Below are positions 1-11,640 of a DNA stretch of 64,000 bases, piece after piece; within the stretch, counting starts at the first letter, position 1, and every line of letters begins with the position of its first letter. Below the pieces are notes generated by a model. The model was not told the DNA's origin. It saw only the letters and a list, made by a program, of their open reading frames with translations, and did no database searches. Source of the stretch: Pegoplata infirma (taxonomy: Eukaryota > Arthropoda > Insecta > Diptera > Anthomyiidae); NCBI GenBank assembly GCA_963921195.1, contig OY992540.1:62070844-62134843 (forward strand). Reading direction: 5' to 3'. Both the position numbers and the translations under genes were made by a program.

Positions 1-1381
1 TACTGCTCCAATGGTGCGTCATAGAGGGGTTCTTTATAAGACCGTCCCCCATTAATTTTTACGTCTTAACATTTCTTTGGAACAAACTAATACCCTATCT
101 CCAATTTCTAAGGGGGATCCCACACAAAACGACATTTTTTAAAATTTGCTCCAACCGCTCTAACTGCCCTAATAGTGCCCTTAGAGCAACAAAATGTATG
201 ACCGACCTACAATATTTTTTTAGTCCAAACATTTTCTCTGAACACACCTACCCTCTATCTTTAACTGTTAAGGCGGTCCCCATACAATTTTTTTTATTTT
301 TTGTAAATTTGTTTTATTTAATCAGCTTCTACCGGTCCAATGGTGTGTCCGAGAGGGGTCATTAGTGAGACCGACCCCCATTTATTTTTACCCTAAAACA
401 TTTTTTCAAAACATACCTACGCCCTATCTCCACTCCATAAGTAGGCTCCCATACAAAATTACATTTTTATAAAATTTGCTCCAACTGTTATTTGTATGGG
501 AGCCTACTTAGGGAGTGGAGATAGGGCGTAGGTATGTTTTGAAAAAATGTTGTAGGGTAAAAATAAATGGGGGTCGGTCTCACTAATGACCCCTCTCGGA
601 CACACCATTGGACCGGTAGAAGCTGATTAAATAAAACAAATTTACAAAAAATAAAAAAAATTGTATGGGGACCGCCTTAACAGTTAAAGATAGAGGGTAG
701 GTGTGTTCAGAGAAAATGTTTGGACTAAAAAAATATTGTAGGTCGGTCATACATTTTGTTGCTCTAAGGGCACTATTAGGGCAGTTAGAGCGGTTGGAGC
801 AAATTTTAAAAAATGTCGTTTTGTGTGGGATCCCCCTTAGAAATTGGAGATAGGGTATTAGTTTGTTTCAAAGAAATGTTAAGACGTAAAAATTAATGGG
901 GGTCGGTCTTATAAAGAACCCCTCTATGACGCACCATTGGAGCAGTAGAAATGATTTTAAGATTGAAAAATTACAATAAAATTTTTTCAAAAAATTTTAA
1001 AAAATAGTAATAATCGTTATCCCGAAGAGTACAAACATTTTCAAAAATGAGATTTAAATTTTAAAACTTAAAAATCGCATACTAGAGCGCTTTTAAGAAT
1101 TTTTTGGGATTTTTTTTTTTGAAAGTACGTAAAAAACAAAAATTTTGAAAAAAAAAATTTTTGAAATTCGGACCATTATTGAAGAAGTTATGATTAAAAG
1201 AAGTTTGAGTAAAGGAACAAACTACCAATTTTTAGAAATTCGATATCTTTTGAACGGGTCATCAAAAAAATCTGAAAATTTACCACGAAGCAGTTTTCGA
1301 AGGGTACTATAAACTGTAAACAAATTGGGAAAATCTAAAAAAAAAGTTTTGCAAAGTGTCCGATTTCACATGGAATGCCCC
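1..1381. mobile_element. Foldback element FB1, copy 1 (left part outside window)
   Basis: Bases 1-457 and 491-950 are near-perfect inverted copies around a ~33-base spacer, and the right arm runs on to the terminus GGAATGCCCC at 1381, followed by ATAT. The same terminus and arms occur in the full copy at 31401-33345. No transposase is visible, so the copy is non-autonomous. The 4-bp ATAT target and ends of the form GRG recall what I know of Sola2-type DNA transposons, but that class is an inference. The flank to the right is a DINE/mini-me element. Confidence 0.8.
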
Positions 1382-1385
1382 ATAT

Positions 1386-1660
1386 ATTATTGATCCATGA
1401 TCGATTCTAAGACATTCTGTGAATGTCCGTCCGTCCGTCTGTAGATTGAAGGATACAGTCCAAAATAAAAGAGCTAGCCTCCTGCAATTTGCCATGAATA
1501 AGTCCGATGGTCCTAGGCAGGTTAAGTTCGTAAATGGGCAAAATCGGCTCAGGGAGAAAAAAAGTCCCCCCTTGAAGAACTGAACCAACCTCTGAAAAAA
1601 CACACTTTTTATATGTTTTTTTTGTATTTTTGGTTAATAAATGAAACATTTGTTATATTT
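1386..1660 (+). mobile_element. DINE-1/mini-me-like element, truncated on the left by FB1
   Basis: The core TATTATTGATCCATGATCG, the GTCCGTCCGTCCGTC tract near 1424 and the following body (GATACAGTCCAAAATAAAAG, then AAAATCGG near 1545 and AACTGAACCAACCTC) match the copies at 48511-49060 and 60406-60963. FB1 copy 1 interrupts it exactly in the TATATA tract. The 3' hairpin is not seen; an A/T-rich TA-type element follows. Confidence 0.75.
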
Positions 1661-1676
1661 ATCGGGATTGGAAGGT

Positions 1677-2065
1677 GCTCTCAACGTAAAATAACTGTTT
1701 TTTGTAAATTAACTAGAATCCTCGTAATCAATTTTTCAAAATTTTTTCAACTTTTTTAAAAATATTTTTCAATAAAAAAAAAAAAAAATACAAAAAAAAA
1801 AAAACAGTTTTTTTGTAATTCAACTAGAATCCTCGTAATAAAAACTTTGTTGTAAAATTACAGTTTTTTTTTTTGTAAAATTACCTTTCAAAATTGTAGA
1901 ATACAATTACAAAAATAAACTTGTAAAATTACCAATAAAACTGTAGTTCTCGTTTGAGCAAAGTACAAGCTTATTTGTGAAAAAACAAGGAAAATTGTTA
2001 AATATTGGTAGAACGGGATTACAAGGCATTTTACCAGGCGTTTTACCAGTTTATTTTTTTGAGTG
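1677..2065. mobile_element. TA-target element with CACTCAAAAAAA-type end
   Basis: The right terminus TTTTTTTGAGTG followed by TA, and interior blocks of CTTGTAAAATTACC type, match the elements at 25547-26074 and 26595-27104. The left end is degenerate (CTCAACGTAAAATAACTG near 1678), so the start is approximate. Looks like a non-autonomous Tc1/mariner-like MITE; no coding capacity. Confidence 0.55.
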
Positions 2066-2160
2066 TACTTCGTAATATACAGTTAAGGGTTAATATTTTA
2101 AATTTTGAAAAATTATTTTGTGTCATATAGTATTACTACTGCATCAAAGGAAGGAAAAAA

Positions 2161-2757
2161 ATTAAGAAAAAACTAATTTTTTGCATGTCCTTGCAATCCT
2201 TAAAAAGTACATCCTTGAATAATTCTTCAAGTTTTGCAAGTCTCATACAAATGTGGTGAAAATCTGCTAGAAAATAACACATTTTTATTCAAATTCCTAT
2301 ACATTTTTAGGATATTCGCCCTTTTCAATTAAAGCAAAAATTGAAATCTAAATTTTGGCAAGTTCTCTTGCCAATTGCAAAAAAAATTGACAAAAATATT
2401 ATTTTTTATCCGATTCATGCGTTTTTATTACCGCCTGCTAATTTTATTACCGCCTGCTAATTTCCAAACACAATTATTTGCACATCTTACACTCTAATAG
2501 ATTTTTGTAGAATTTCACTGCCATAATGGTAGGAATCTCTTTTCCGATTTTACGCATTATCTGTAAAGGGAAATGTGTAGGAAAGTTTAACAACATTCCA
2601 AATTTATACCTTTTATGTTTAAAAATTTAATTTGAATGTTTCAAGGTACACATTTAATGCCTAAAAACTCATAACGATATATTTAATAAGGACTACAAGG
2701 ATACACTTTTTAAGGATTGCAAGGACACGTAAAAAAAATTATTTTTTTAATTTTTGT
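2161..2757. mobile_element. Inverted-repeat element (~60-bp terminal repeats)
   Basis: The block TGTCCTTGCAATCCTTAAAA near 2186 recurs inverted near 2705 (AAGGATTGCAAGGACACG) within ~60-bp imperfect terminal repeats. The interior has a direct repeat ATTTTATTACCGCCTGCTAA near 2425-2460 and no ORF of note. Exact ends and target duplication are not clear. Confidence 0.5.
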
Positions 2758-2789
2758 TTGTTATTCCCGCCACTTGATGCTAAATTTTC

Positions 2790-3200
2790 TATACAAAAAA
2801 CGTCTCCGACTCAAAGACATTTTTCATACGAAAAATGTGTCTGAATCCGAGAACTTTTCTACACGAAAAAGGTATCAGAGTCTTAGACCAAAATGGCAGC
2901 GAATCTGAGGCTTTTATATTTCCATATACAAAAATTCTAAGACATTTTTCATATAGAAAAGTCACAGATTCAGACATATTTTTCATATAGAAAAAGTCTC
3001 TGATTCTAAAACATTTTTCGACTTTTAAAAGTCGCAGAATTTAAGACATTTTTCTAATAGAAAAAATCTCTGATTCTGAGATTCAGATTCTAAGAAATTT
3101 TTTATATTGATAAAGTCTCAGCTTCAAAGGCATTTTTCGAATAAAAAAGTCTCAGACTCTGAAACATTTTTCGTATGGAAAAATTCTCAGATTTGAACAC
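2790..3200. repeat. Tandem array of ~36-bp dyad monomers, first block
   Basis: About ten degenerate monomers. The first two or three read as CGAAAAATGTCTCAGAATC (forward), then the orientation flips and the units read AGAAAAGTCTCAGATTC with CATTTTTC between them. The monomer itself is nearly palindromic (GAAAAATTCTCAGA facing TTCTGAGACATTTTTC). The block decays into unrelated sequence after 3200. Confidence 0.75.
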
Positions 3201-3950
3201 GAAAATCGAAATTAAAGATTTAACTTTAAGAAAATGCCAATAATATTGTATTTTTCTAAGTTAGCCAATATTTCAAATATAAGCCCTCGATATGTTGGTT
3301 AGTCTATTTCAAAGAATAATATGCCTTCTTTTAGTTACAGCTCAACAAAGTTTAATAGTTTGTGAAATTTGTGTGACAAAGTTTGTGTTTTATTTCTTCT
3401 ATTTTGTCGAATATTTTACAATTTTTATTTACTTTTTTTTTGTTCACAACAAAGGGAATTATAGAATACAAATAATACTCACACACACATACATATACAT
3501 ATACCACTAACTCATATGAACGTAATAAGTATAAACATGAAAACTTTTGTCAAAGCATAATTTGTTAATTTGTTGACATTAATACATATAAGTTTTAACA
3601 TCGTCCGTCACACATACACAATTGAGTGTTTATGGCATTAAAAAGTTTTTCATTTTGTTTTTTTTAGATTTTTTTTAGATTTTTACAAAATGTGTGAGTA
3701 TTTTTGTTAAAAATGTCAGTGAACTTAAAAAAGACCACTAGGAAGATTATAACCACTATATAATATTTTCATACAGAAAATATTTGTAGTTATACAAAAA
3801 ATGTTAGTGACAGGCAGTCTGACATACACAGACATACACACAAACATGTGGACATGTATGTGAGTATTAGTATGCAGTTATTTTTAAAAGAAGGAGAAAA
3901 ATATCATTTGTTGAATTTTGAAATGAAGCATTTATTTGGACTTTTAAAAA
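3201..3950. other. Non-array spacer with CA/TA microsatellite
   Basis: This stretch separates two blocks of the 36-bp array and is not made of its monomers. It holds a CACACACATACATATACATATACC run near 3480-3505 and ATACACAGACATACACACAAACA near 3825-3850. No ORF with recognisable features. It may be unique DNA or an unrecognised insertion. Confidence 0.45.
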
Positions 3951-5047
3951 AACTCATATTCTGGAAAAAAATTTTCTCGTAAATGAAAATTTTAAGCCTT
4001 TGAGACGATTTATCTAAAGAAAATTTTCAAGATTCTTTAGAAAAATTGACAGATTCGTAAAGAAAAATTCCCATTTTTTGAGACATTTTTGCTATAGAAA
4101 AATTCTCAGATTCAAAAACATTTTTGGTATAAAAAAATTCTAAGATTCTGTGACATTTTTGGTAAAGAAAAGTTTTTAGATTCTGAGACTTTTTTAGTTT
4201 AAAAAAAATTCAGATTCTGAAACATTTTTCTTAGAGAAATCTGTTTTGCAGAAAAATAATTTTCGTAGAGAAAAATTCTCAGATTCTTATACATTTTTCA
4301 TATAGAAAAATTCTCAGATTCTACGACATTTTTAATATAGAAAAATTCTCAGATTCTGAGACATAAAAAGAGAAAAATTTAAGACATAAAAATAGAAAAA
4401 TTTAAAAAATTTAGATATATATTGTATAAAAAACTCCCAGTTTTCAGACAATTTGTAAAATCAGAATCTTAGAAATTTTCTTACGAAAAATGTTTTCTAT
4501 GCGAAAAATGTCTAAGAATCAAAGAATGTTAAATACGAAAAGTGTCTCAGAATATGAAAATAATTCTATTCGAAAAATATCTCGGAACTTTACAGTTTTT
4601 TCACACGGAAAATGTATTTTTTCTGAGAATTTTTTTATACGAAAAATGTCTCAGAATATGAGAATTTTTCTATACTAAAAATGTTTCAGAATTTTATAAT
4701 TTTCTATACGAAAAATGTCTTCGAATCTGAGAATTTTTCTATACGAAAAATGTCTCAGAATATGAGAATTTTTCTATACGAAAAATGTCTTTGAATCTTA
4801 TAGTTTTTCTATACTAAAATGTCTCGGAATATGAGAATTTTTCTATACAAAAAATGTCTCAGAATATGAGAATTTTTCTACACAAACAATTTACAGACTC
4901 TGCGAATATTTCTTACAAAAATGTTTCAGAGGCTTACAAAAATGTTTCAGAGGCTGAGAATTTTTTATGCGGCTGAGAATTTTTTATATCTCAAAATCTG
5001 AGAATTTTCCAAACGAAAAATGTTTCAGAATCTGAGAACTATTATAT
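3951..5047. repeat. Tandem array of ~36-bp dyad monomers, second block with orientation switch
   Basis: From 3950 to about 4440 the monomers read GAAAAATTCTCAGATTCTG..ACATTTTT; from about 4490 they read CGAAAAATGTCTCAGAATCTG..AATTTTTCTATA, so the array inverts near 4440-4490. The forward half is the better conserved. Open frames here (for instance 4490-4678) are by-products of the repeat. FB2 interrupts the array at 5047/6099 with an ATAT duplication. Confidence 0.85.
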
Positions 5048-6098
5048 GAGGCATTCCACACCAAATGTCCCGTTACAGAAAAACGTGTGTCCCGTAAATT
5101 TCTGAATAGGTTGTTTGGATAGCCCTATATGGAACTAAGAAAATTGCGTTTTTGGTTTTTCAAATTTTAAAAAAACTGGGCTTAGGAGGCGTGGTCAAAT
5201 ATTGGAAAACTGGTAAAATTTGTGGCGAGTTGCCTCGATTAAATATTTATCACATTAAAACTGAATGCACCACAATCTCAAAAATTTACATTCTTATATA
5301 GTTTTGTATGGGCTATCGATTAAATTTTTTTTTTGGAAAATTTTCAGAACCCGTTCTGAAATTTTCCATTTCCATCCGGCCACCTTTTTTTTATTTTTTT
5401 TTTTTTTTTTCAGTTCAGATGTTTGTCCATCCACACAAAAAAACTCAGAAACACGTTTTCGTTTTTTTTTTTCGAGAAAATCGCATTTGAATTTTAAATT
5501 TCATAACAATTTGTAATTTGCTTGTATTTTCTTGGTTCAACAGAGCGTATGAGAAATGTTTATGCAATTTATATTACTCATTCTCTACGTTAAAATAAAA
5601 AAATACCAACAAATTACAAAATTGTTATGAAATTTAAATTTCAAATGCGATTTTCTCGAAAAAAACTAAGAACGTGTTTCTGAATTTTTTTGTGTGGATG
5701 GACAAACATCAAAACTTAAAAAAAAAATTAAAAAAAAAAGTGGCCGGATTTTTGATAAATTAACTTTTTAAAAAATTTAAAATTTCAGAACGGGTTCTGA
5801 AAATTTCCAAAAAAAAAAAAAAAATTTAATCGATAGCCCATACAAAACTATATAAGAATGTTAATTTTTGAGATTGTGGTGCATTCCGTTTTAAAGTGAT
5901 AAATATTTAATCAAGGCAACTTTCCACAAATTTTACCATTTTTCCAATATTTGACCACGCCTCCTAATCCCAGTTTTTGAAAAATTGAAAAACCAAAAAC
6001 GCAATTTTCTAAGTCCCATATAGGGCTATCTATACAACCTATTCAGAAGTTTACAGTACACATGTTTTTTTCGCTGGACATTTGGTGTGGAATGCCTC
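5048..6098. mobile_element. Foldback element FB2 (GAGGCATTCC ends, ATAT target duplication)
   Basis: Ends are GAGGCATTCCACACCAAATG and its inverse CATTTGGTGTGGAATGCCTC. ATAT flanks both sides (5044-5047 and 6099-6102). Arms of roughly 450 bp are inverted copies: for example ATAGCCCTATATGG near 5121 against CCATATAGGGCTAT near 6016, and GGGCTATCGATT near 5309 against AATCGATAGCCC near 5828. The middle holds T- and A-runs. No transposase. The outer 11 bases match FB1 (GGGGCATTCCA) at all but one position, which suggests one superfamily. It lies inside a monomer of the 36-bp array. Confidence 0.85.
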
Positions 6099-6102
6099 AT
6101 AT

Positions 6103-6945
6103 ACGAAAAATTTCTCAAAATCTGAAAATTTTTCTATACGAGAAATTAAATTATTTTTCTATACGAAAAATGTCTCAGAATCTGGGAATTTTGCTAGACG
6201 AAAAATGTTTCAGACTCTATACGAAAAACGTCTCAAAATCAGAGAATTTTTCTACACGAAAAATGTCTCAGAATCTGAGAATTTTTCTATACGAAAAATG
6301 TCTCAGAATCTGAGAATTTTTCTATACGAAAAAGGTCTCTTAGAATTTTTCTATACGAAAAATGTCTCTTAGAATTTTTCTATACGAAAAATGTCTCAGA
6401 ATCTATGAATTTTTTTATACGAAAAATTCCTAGAATTTGAAAATTTTTCTATATGAAAATTGTCTCAGAATTTGAGAATTTTTCTATACAGAAGATGTCT
6501 CAGAATCTAACAACTTTTCTATACGAAAAATATCTCAGAATCTGATACAATTTTTTGTGTAGAAAATTTCTCAGATTCTAACAATAAGACATTTTTCGCA
6601 TAGAAAATTTCTCTGGTTCTGAGACATTTTTCTCAAATTTTGAGGCATTTTTTTATAGAAAAATTATCAAATTCTGAGACATTTTTCGTAGAGAAAATTT
6701 GTTTGCATAGAAAAATTCTCATACTCTGAGATATTTTTCCATATAAAAGTTCTGATATTCTTAAACATTTTTGTTAGAGAAAAATTGGTTCCTCTGAAAA
6801 AACTTTCAGATTTTGACACATTTTTTGTAAAGAAAAGTTCTCAAATTCTGAGAATTTTTTTGAAAACTTTTAAATCTTAAGAATTTTTTCGAATAAAAAG
6901 GATTTAAGATTCGAATATTTCGTATAGAAAAATTTGCAGACTCTT
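6103..6945. repeat. Tandem array of ~36-bp dyad monomers, third block with orientation switch
   Basis: The first half (to about 6540) contains the most regular forward monomers of the whole array (TATACGAAAAATGTCTCAGA repeated several times around 6240-6400). From about 6550 the units run inverted (AGAAAATTTCTCAGATTC..GACATTTTTC). It resumes directly after FB2, so the array predates FB2. Confidence 0.85.
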
Positions 6946-6959
6946 AGCAACTGAAGCTA

Positions 6960-8090
6960 GTTACAAAATCCGTGTTTTTTGAAGTTCCGATTTAATGAAT
7001 GTAAAAAGGTTTACCTTTGGCACGTTTTATATATCCCAAAATAAAGTTCCAAAAAGCTTTAAATTGGTAGTGTAGGATCCACCTGCCAAAAAAAATATTC
7101 TTTAAATGTACTTTTTAGAAATTCCAATTCTAATACAAATAGTACTTTTTTTATCACCTTAAATAATGTTCATATAAACTTAAATTTGAAATTACAAATC
7201 TTTGTGACAGAAAGATAGTCTGAAAAAAAACCTTTTGTTAATTCCCACATACATGTGACAGAAAGTGTAAAAATTAAACTTTGGTACTACTTCGATGTCT
7301 TTTTTCTCAATCGAAACAATTAATTTTCGAATTTTTGATACTATGTAGTAGGTAAAATGAGTCACATATTGTGACTCATGGTACTTTTTCAGTTTTCCAA
7401 AAATAATGGCCTCATTTATATCAATAAAATTTTAAATTTAAGATCCAAAGGGGATAATGGTTCTGGAAACTTAAAGCTTGGAATGTAGATCATCCATAGC
7501 AAAAAAACCGTATTTAAAAAAAAACTATACCAAGAGGTTAAAATAGTGTACTTTGGTACATTTTCGATAAAAAAAAAAAAAATTGGAGAATTCCGATTTT
7601 ATGAGCTGCAAAGAGGTGTAAAATGGTATACTTTGGTACTTTTTGTATTGTCCTGAAACAATAATCAAAGAAACTTAAAATTCCAATTACGGGCTCATCA
7701 GCAAAAAAATAAAAAATCTGAAGCTGGTACCTTTTAGAAATTCTTATTTTAATGGGGTAAAAATTTGTACTTTGGTACTTTTTTTATTTCCTCAAATAAT
7801 GGTTCTGGAAACTTGAAATTTGTAATGTGAGATCATTCACTCTGAGGGTACTTTTTCGATTTTTTCGATTTTTTTGGTCTCCATCATTCTGAAAAAAGAC
7901 TTTTAGGAATTTCTAAAACTATAGGATAAAAAAGGGGAAAATTTAACGTTGACACTTTTTAGATTTTTCAACATAATGGCCTTATATCTTTAAAATTTTG
8001 AATCTAGGATCCTCCAATAAAAATATTTTGAAGAAAAATTTTTTTAAAAACTTCTATTCGAAGAGGGAAAAATTTTGAATATTGAATTAA
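6960..8090. repeat. Decayed tandem repeat, unit about 150 bp
   Basis: Blocks of the type TTTAGAAATTCCAATTCTAAT recur near 6979, 7115, 7583, 7734, 7904 and 8052, each followed by TGGTACTTT or a close variant and by AAACTTAAA..GTGAGATC. Spacing is roughly 150 bp with one or two units missing or degraded. No coding features. Confidence 0.5.
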
Positions 8091-8307
8091 AGATCCCGGA
8101 GTATCAAAGTATCAAAATTTGATCCTCCTTCTTATTTAAGAGAAGGACATAATATATAATAATAATAGTTTTGATCACATGACCAATTATTTTTATTTAT
8201 TTTTCTATTTATTTACAACTCATTTTTTTAATAAATTCCACCTAACCGAGAACTGGTAACAATGACCGTCGTCTCGTTGCAACGCGTTGTAGCGAAAAAA
8301 ACCAAGG

Positions 8308-8384
8308 GTTCTGGTGGGAATCGAACCCACGACCCCCACGTTGAAAGGCTGGCACGCTACCAACTAGCCTACGGGGCCCCCCGT
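8308..8384 (-). pseudogene. tRNA-like sequence (tRNA pseudogene or SINE head)
   Basis: On the minus strand there is a perfect B box (GGTTCGATTCC) inside a good T arm (GTGGG/CCCAC), an A-box-like TAGGCTAGTTGG with a short D stem (GCT/AGC), and a loop CTTTCAA that would place TTC at the anticodon. The acceptor stem (GGCCCCG against CAGAACC) and half the anticodon stem do not pair, so a functional tRNA is unlikely. A tRNA-derived SINE head or a pseudogene fits better. Confidence 0.5.
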
Positions 8385-8445
8385 ACATATTATGAAATTT
8401 AATTTATTTTGAGAAAAATAGTATAAACACTAGAGTTGTCAATTA

Positions 8446-9369
8446 CACAGGGCAACACTTTTTTTTGCCCGGGTTCTGATAGCTAATTTTGGGTAATTGG
8501 GGTACGCTAATTTCAAATCTGCCTTCCGTTTTTTTGGGGCAGCTTTAGTTTTCGAGATATAGCCTCAGGAAACTTTGAAAATAGGCTATTTTTGGCATAT
8601 TTGAGAGTCCATATTTACCAACACTGGTCTTGTATTAAAAAAGTGAATGACGATTTTAGGTATGTTGGATATGCTGATTCCAAAAATGCCCTTCGTTTTT
8701 TTGAGTCATCTTTTGTTTTAAAATTTTCATTTATGCCAGAATTCGATAAAAAAAAATTTTGTAGTTTCATGTTATAAGAGAGGTGCCACGCCCCTTAACC
8801 CAATCTTTCCTATATTTTATACAAAGTTAAGCAAACAAAAATTAGCATACTGTACTCTAATTTGTTGAAAAATATTTTTCAGGAGCCAAATAAAAGCAGT
8901 TTGTTGTTTTGGGTTACATGGGAGGTACCACGCCCACGCCCACGCCACCTACCCACACCATACATTCCTTAGAAGAATTCCCGAAATCAAGTAAGCATAT
9001 GATGTTAATATAAGGTCAATCACATGAGTGGTTTGGCTGGAATGATGAAAAGAATTTTTCGAAATTTACTTGCGTCATAACTCGAAAACTAAAGCTGTCA
9101 GAAAAAAGTTAATACCAGTTTTTGAATCCTCGCATCCAATTTAGTTAAGTTCGTGATTAAAACTCAGGCTCTTAAATAAGTGTTGGAAATTATAGCCTTG
9201 CAAAGTTGGTAAAAACGCACCTTTTTGACTCTTTAACAGCGATTTGCTAGCGAACGCGAGCTGCTGGAAAAAATCGGATAACAGATTCGGAATCAGCACA
9301 CTAAACTAAATATAAATCAGTTGTCAAATGTCAGGCAAATTGAAAATGGTCTTTTTTTGTGACCCTGTG
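8446..9369. mobile_element. Nested element with CACAGGG ends, TTA duplication
   Basis: Left end CACAGGGCAACA and right end TGTGACCCTGTG are flanked by TTA at 8443-8445 and 9370-9372. Removing it rejoins hAT A subterminal sequence. Non-coding. The 3-bp TWA-type duplication fits PIF/Harbinger, or a CACTG-ended CMC element; compare the CACTGTGCAACA element at 37719-41401. Confidence 0.7.
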
Positions 9370-9554
9370 TTATTCGCCTTTCGACTTTGTTCGAATAATT
9401 CAAATAAATATTTTTGTTCGTTCGATCAAACGATTAAATCTAAAAAAATATTCGATTAATCGAGGAGAATAACGAATAAAAAAGTGGTTATTGAAAAATA
9501 GTTGTATTAACAAAAAAATAAACAATTCACACAAAAAACCTAAAAATAAAATAA

Positions 9555-10430
9555 CACTGTGTGACAAATTTTCAACAAAGTCGTGACCAAATGAATCTGA
9601 CACCTTATCTTTATGTAAATCCGAACGCTGAATCCGAATATGAAGTCAGAATGGTCAAAAGTAGAACAGTTTTCGAGATATTTACGATAAAATCGAGAAA
9701 ATTACCGTTATTTGCTTTTTTTAACTTATTTTTTTAAGACCAAACAATCAAATTTTTTAAAATTTTATCACTTAGAACGTTAGTTTATTTCAATACGAAC
9801 ATTTTGTGCCCAATAGGATCCAGATCGGTGCAAAAATGACAAAGTTACAGTAGATTAATTGAGTTATCCCAATTTTCGATTTTTTTTTAAAAAACACAAG
9901 TAAATATACAAAGCTAAATGTTAGTAATGAAAAGTGGGTTAATTCACTAAATCTTCTGTAGCTTTGTCATTTTAGCACCAATCTGGGTCTTGTTGGGCGC
10001 AAAATGTTCGTATTGAAATAAAATAATGTCCTTTGTAATAAAACGTTATAATTTTTAATTGTTTGGTTTAAAAAAAATAACTTGAAAGGAGCAAAATTGC
10101 AAAAAATCGTCAAATTTTTCATGAAGTTTGAACTTTTGTCCACTGTTACTCTGTCATTTCTTGACTAATCTTCACAAGCGACCCATGGTTATTTTAGTAA
10201 TTTTATTATCTTTCATTAAAAAAAAGAAATACATAAATTGACGAATAATTTTGAAGATATTTGCATTTAAGTGACATCATCTTTTTTAAAAACACAAATA
10301 ACGCTTATTTTCGAATATCTCGAAAACTGTTCTACTTTCGACCAATCTGACTTCATATTCGGATTCAGCGGACAATTGTACATAAAGATTAGGTGTCAGA
10401 TACATTTGGTCAAAAAACTGTCACGTAGTG
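9555..10430. mobile_element. Foldback element with CACTGTGTGACA end, TAA duplication
   Basis: Left end CACTGTGTGACA and right end inverse CACTACGTGACA are flanked by TAA (9552-9554 and 10431-10433). Arms of ~300 bp are inverted: CCGAATATGAAGTCAGA near 9635 against TCTGACTTCATATTCGG near 10348, and TGACAAAGTTACAG near 9838 against CTGTAGCTTTGTCA near 9956. Lies inside hAT A. No transposase. Confidence 0.8.
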
Positions 10431-10599
10431 TAATTAATATTTTTTAAACAAACAATAAGTGAAAAACTCATAAATTGAATAACTGAATTTTATTTTTTTA
10501 TGTAAAAATGCTAAAAAAAACTTGAAATTTTAATAATTTTAAGATTATATTTGGTGGGACTCGGCGGGGTATAAATGTTTACAAACTCATTTTTACGAT

Positions 10600-11640
10600 A
10601 TTGGTCCAAACGCAGGTCAATGAACTTCATATGTCATAAAATATTTCATTTGTTAAACAAATATACAAAAAAAACTTGTAAAAGAAACTTGGCAGTGTTA
10701 GTTTTTCCCCTAGTCCGATTCAGCCTCCGAACTTATCCAACGTATGACCATAAGATATAATCGTGCCAAACTTCAGGAGTATGTCTCTTTTATTTTGGAC
10801 TGTATCGTGCCCATCACAGACGGATATCGCTCGAATGTCTTAGAATCGATCACTCCCAGGAAAATTTTTCAGAACCGATTCTGACAACACTTGTTCTAGA
10901 ACAGGTTCTTCGGTAATCATACACTATTACACTTTAATTATTCGGAGCAAGTTAAGTGAAAATTGTTGTATAACATGTTCTCTGCAATCAAAGTTTCATT
11001 ACATTTTGATTCTCAGGAATTGAAAAAAAATTATGTGTCAAAAAAATTAAAAAATTAAATCATTTCTTTTTTTCTTAACCAAGAAAAAACATGAAATTCT
11101 CTTAAAATATCAGGATATAATCGTGAAAATTGCTAATAAAAAGGTGAGTAAGTAAAATTTTCATTATATGGGTAGGGTCAAATACTAATAAAATAGATCC
11201 ATGTTCTGTCATGTCATTATTGTAAGGGCCAAAATACAATTTTGGAGGCACAAAAGGATATATGTGTGTTAAGAACTGTGAATACTTTATGTCAGATATG
11301 ATTGTATTTATCTTTGTTTAATAAATTAATACAATTAAAAATATTTCTTTAATTCTTATTTCAGTTCCAAATTTTACTTCTAGAACCGATTCCGAAGAAC
11401 AAAAATATGTTCTAATTTTGCTTACAAACACCTGTTGCTTTTGGGACAATCCCTTTGTAAAAAGAATCGGTGTTGCACAAGAATTAGAACAGGGTCTAGG
11501 GAAGCATAAATTGTTCCACAATCGGTTCTTTGCAACCGAAAATTTTGCTGGGCTGATCAGCAATATACATACATGCTTATGGAGTCCCAGACCGATATTT
11601 CGATACCGATATTTCGAGTACTGTAGTAGGTATAAAAAAA
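10600..11640 (-). mobile_element. DINE-1/mini-me-like element split by a CCCAG element
   Basis: Minus-strand DINE body runs from about 10600 (..TTTCATTTGTTAAACAAA.., then AACTTCAGGAGTATGTCTC, ACAGACGGATATCGC, GAATCGATCACT) to 10854 and resumes at 11553 (CTGATCAGCAATATACATAC, then GAGTCCCAGACCGATATTTC) to about 11640. The interruption is the element at 10855-11552. Confidence 0.75.
10855..11552. mobile_element. CCCAG-ended element inside the DINE
   Basis: Ends CCCAGGAAAATTTT (left) and AAAATTTTGCTGGG (right) are inverted repeats. Joining the flanks recreates the DINE sequence GATCACTGATCAG with a 2-bp CT duplication. Subterminal motifs AGAACCGATT and GTTCTAGAAC recur on both sides. Non-coding; the open frames here have no family features. 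Superfamily unknown; the element at 37266-41684 has similar ends. Confidence 0.65.

Noticed and set aside
4490..6372. Frames encoding KNVSESENFSIRK-type repeats as a repeat protein
   Set aside because: The peptide repeat follows the 36-bp DNA repeat in any frame and orientation; stops and frame changes are frequent.
2790..6945. CRISPR-like regular repeats
   Set aside because: Monomers are contiguous and degenerate without unique spacers, in a clearly eukaryotic context; a satellite.
8308..8384. Functional tRNA gene
   Set aside because: Acceptor stem mispairs at three of seven positions and the anticodon stem is broken.
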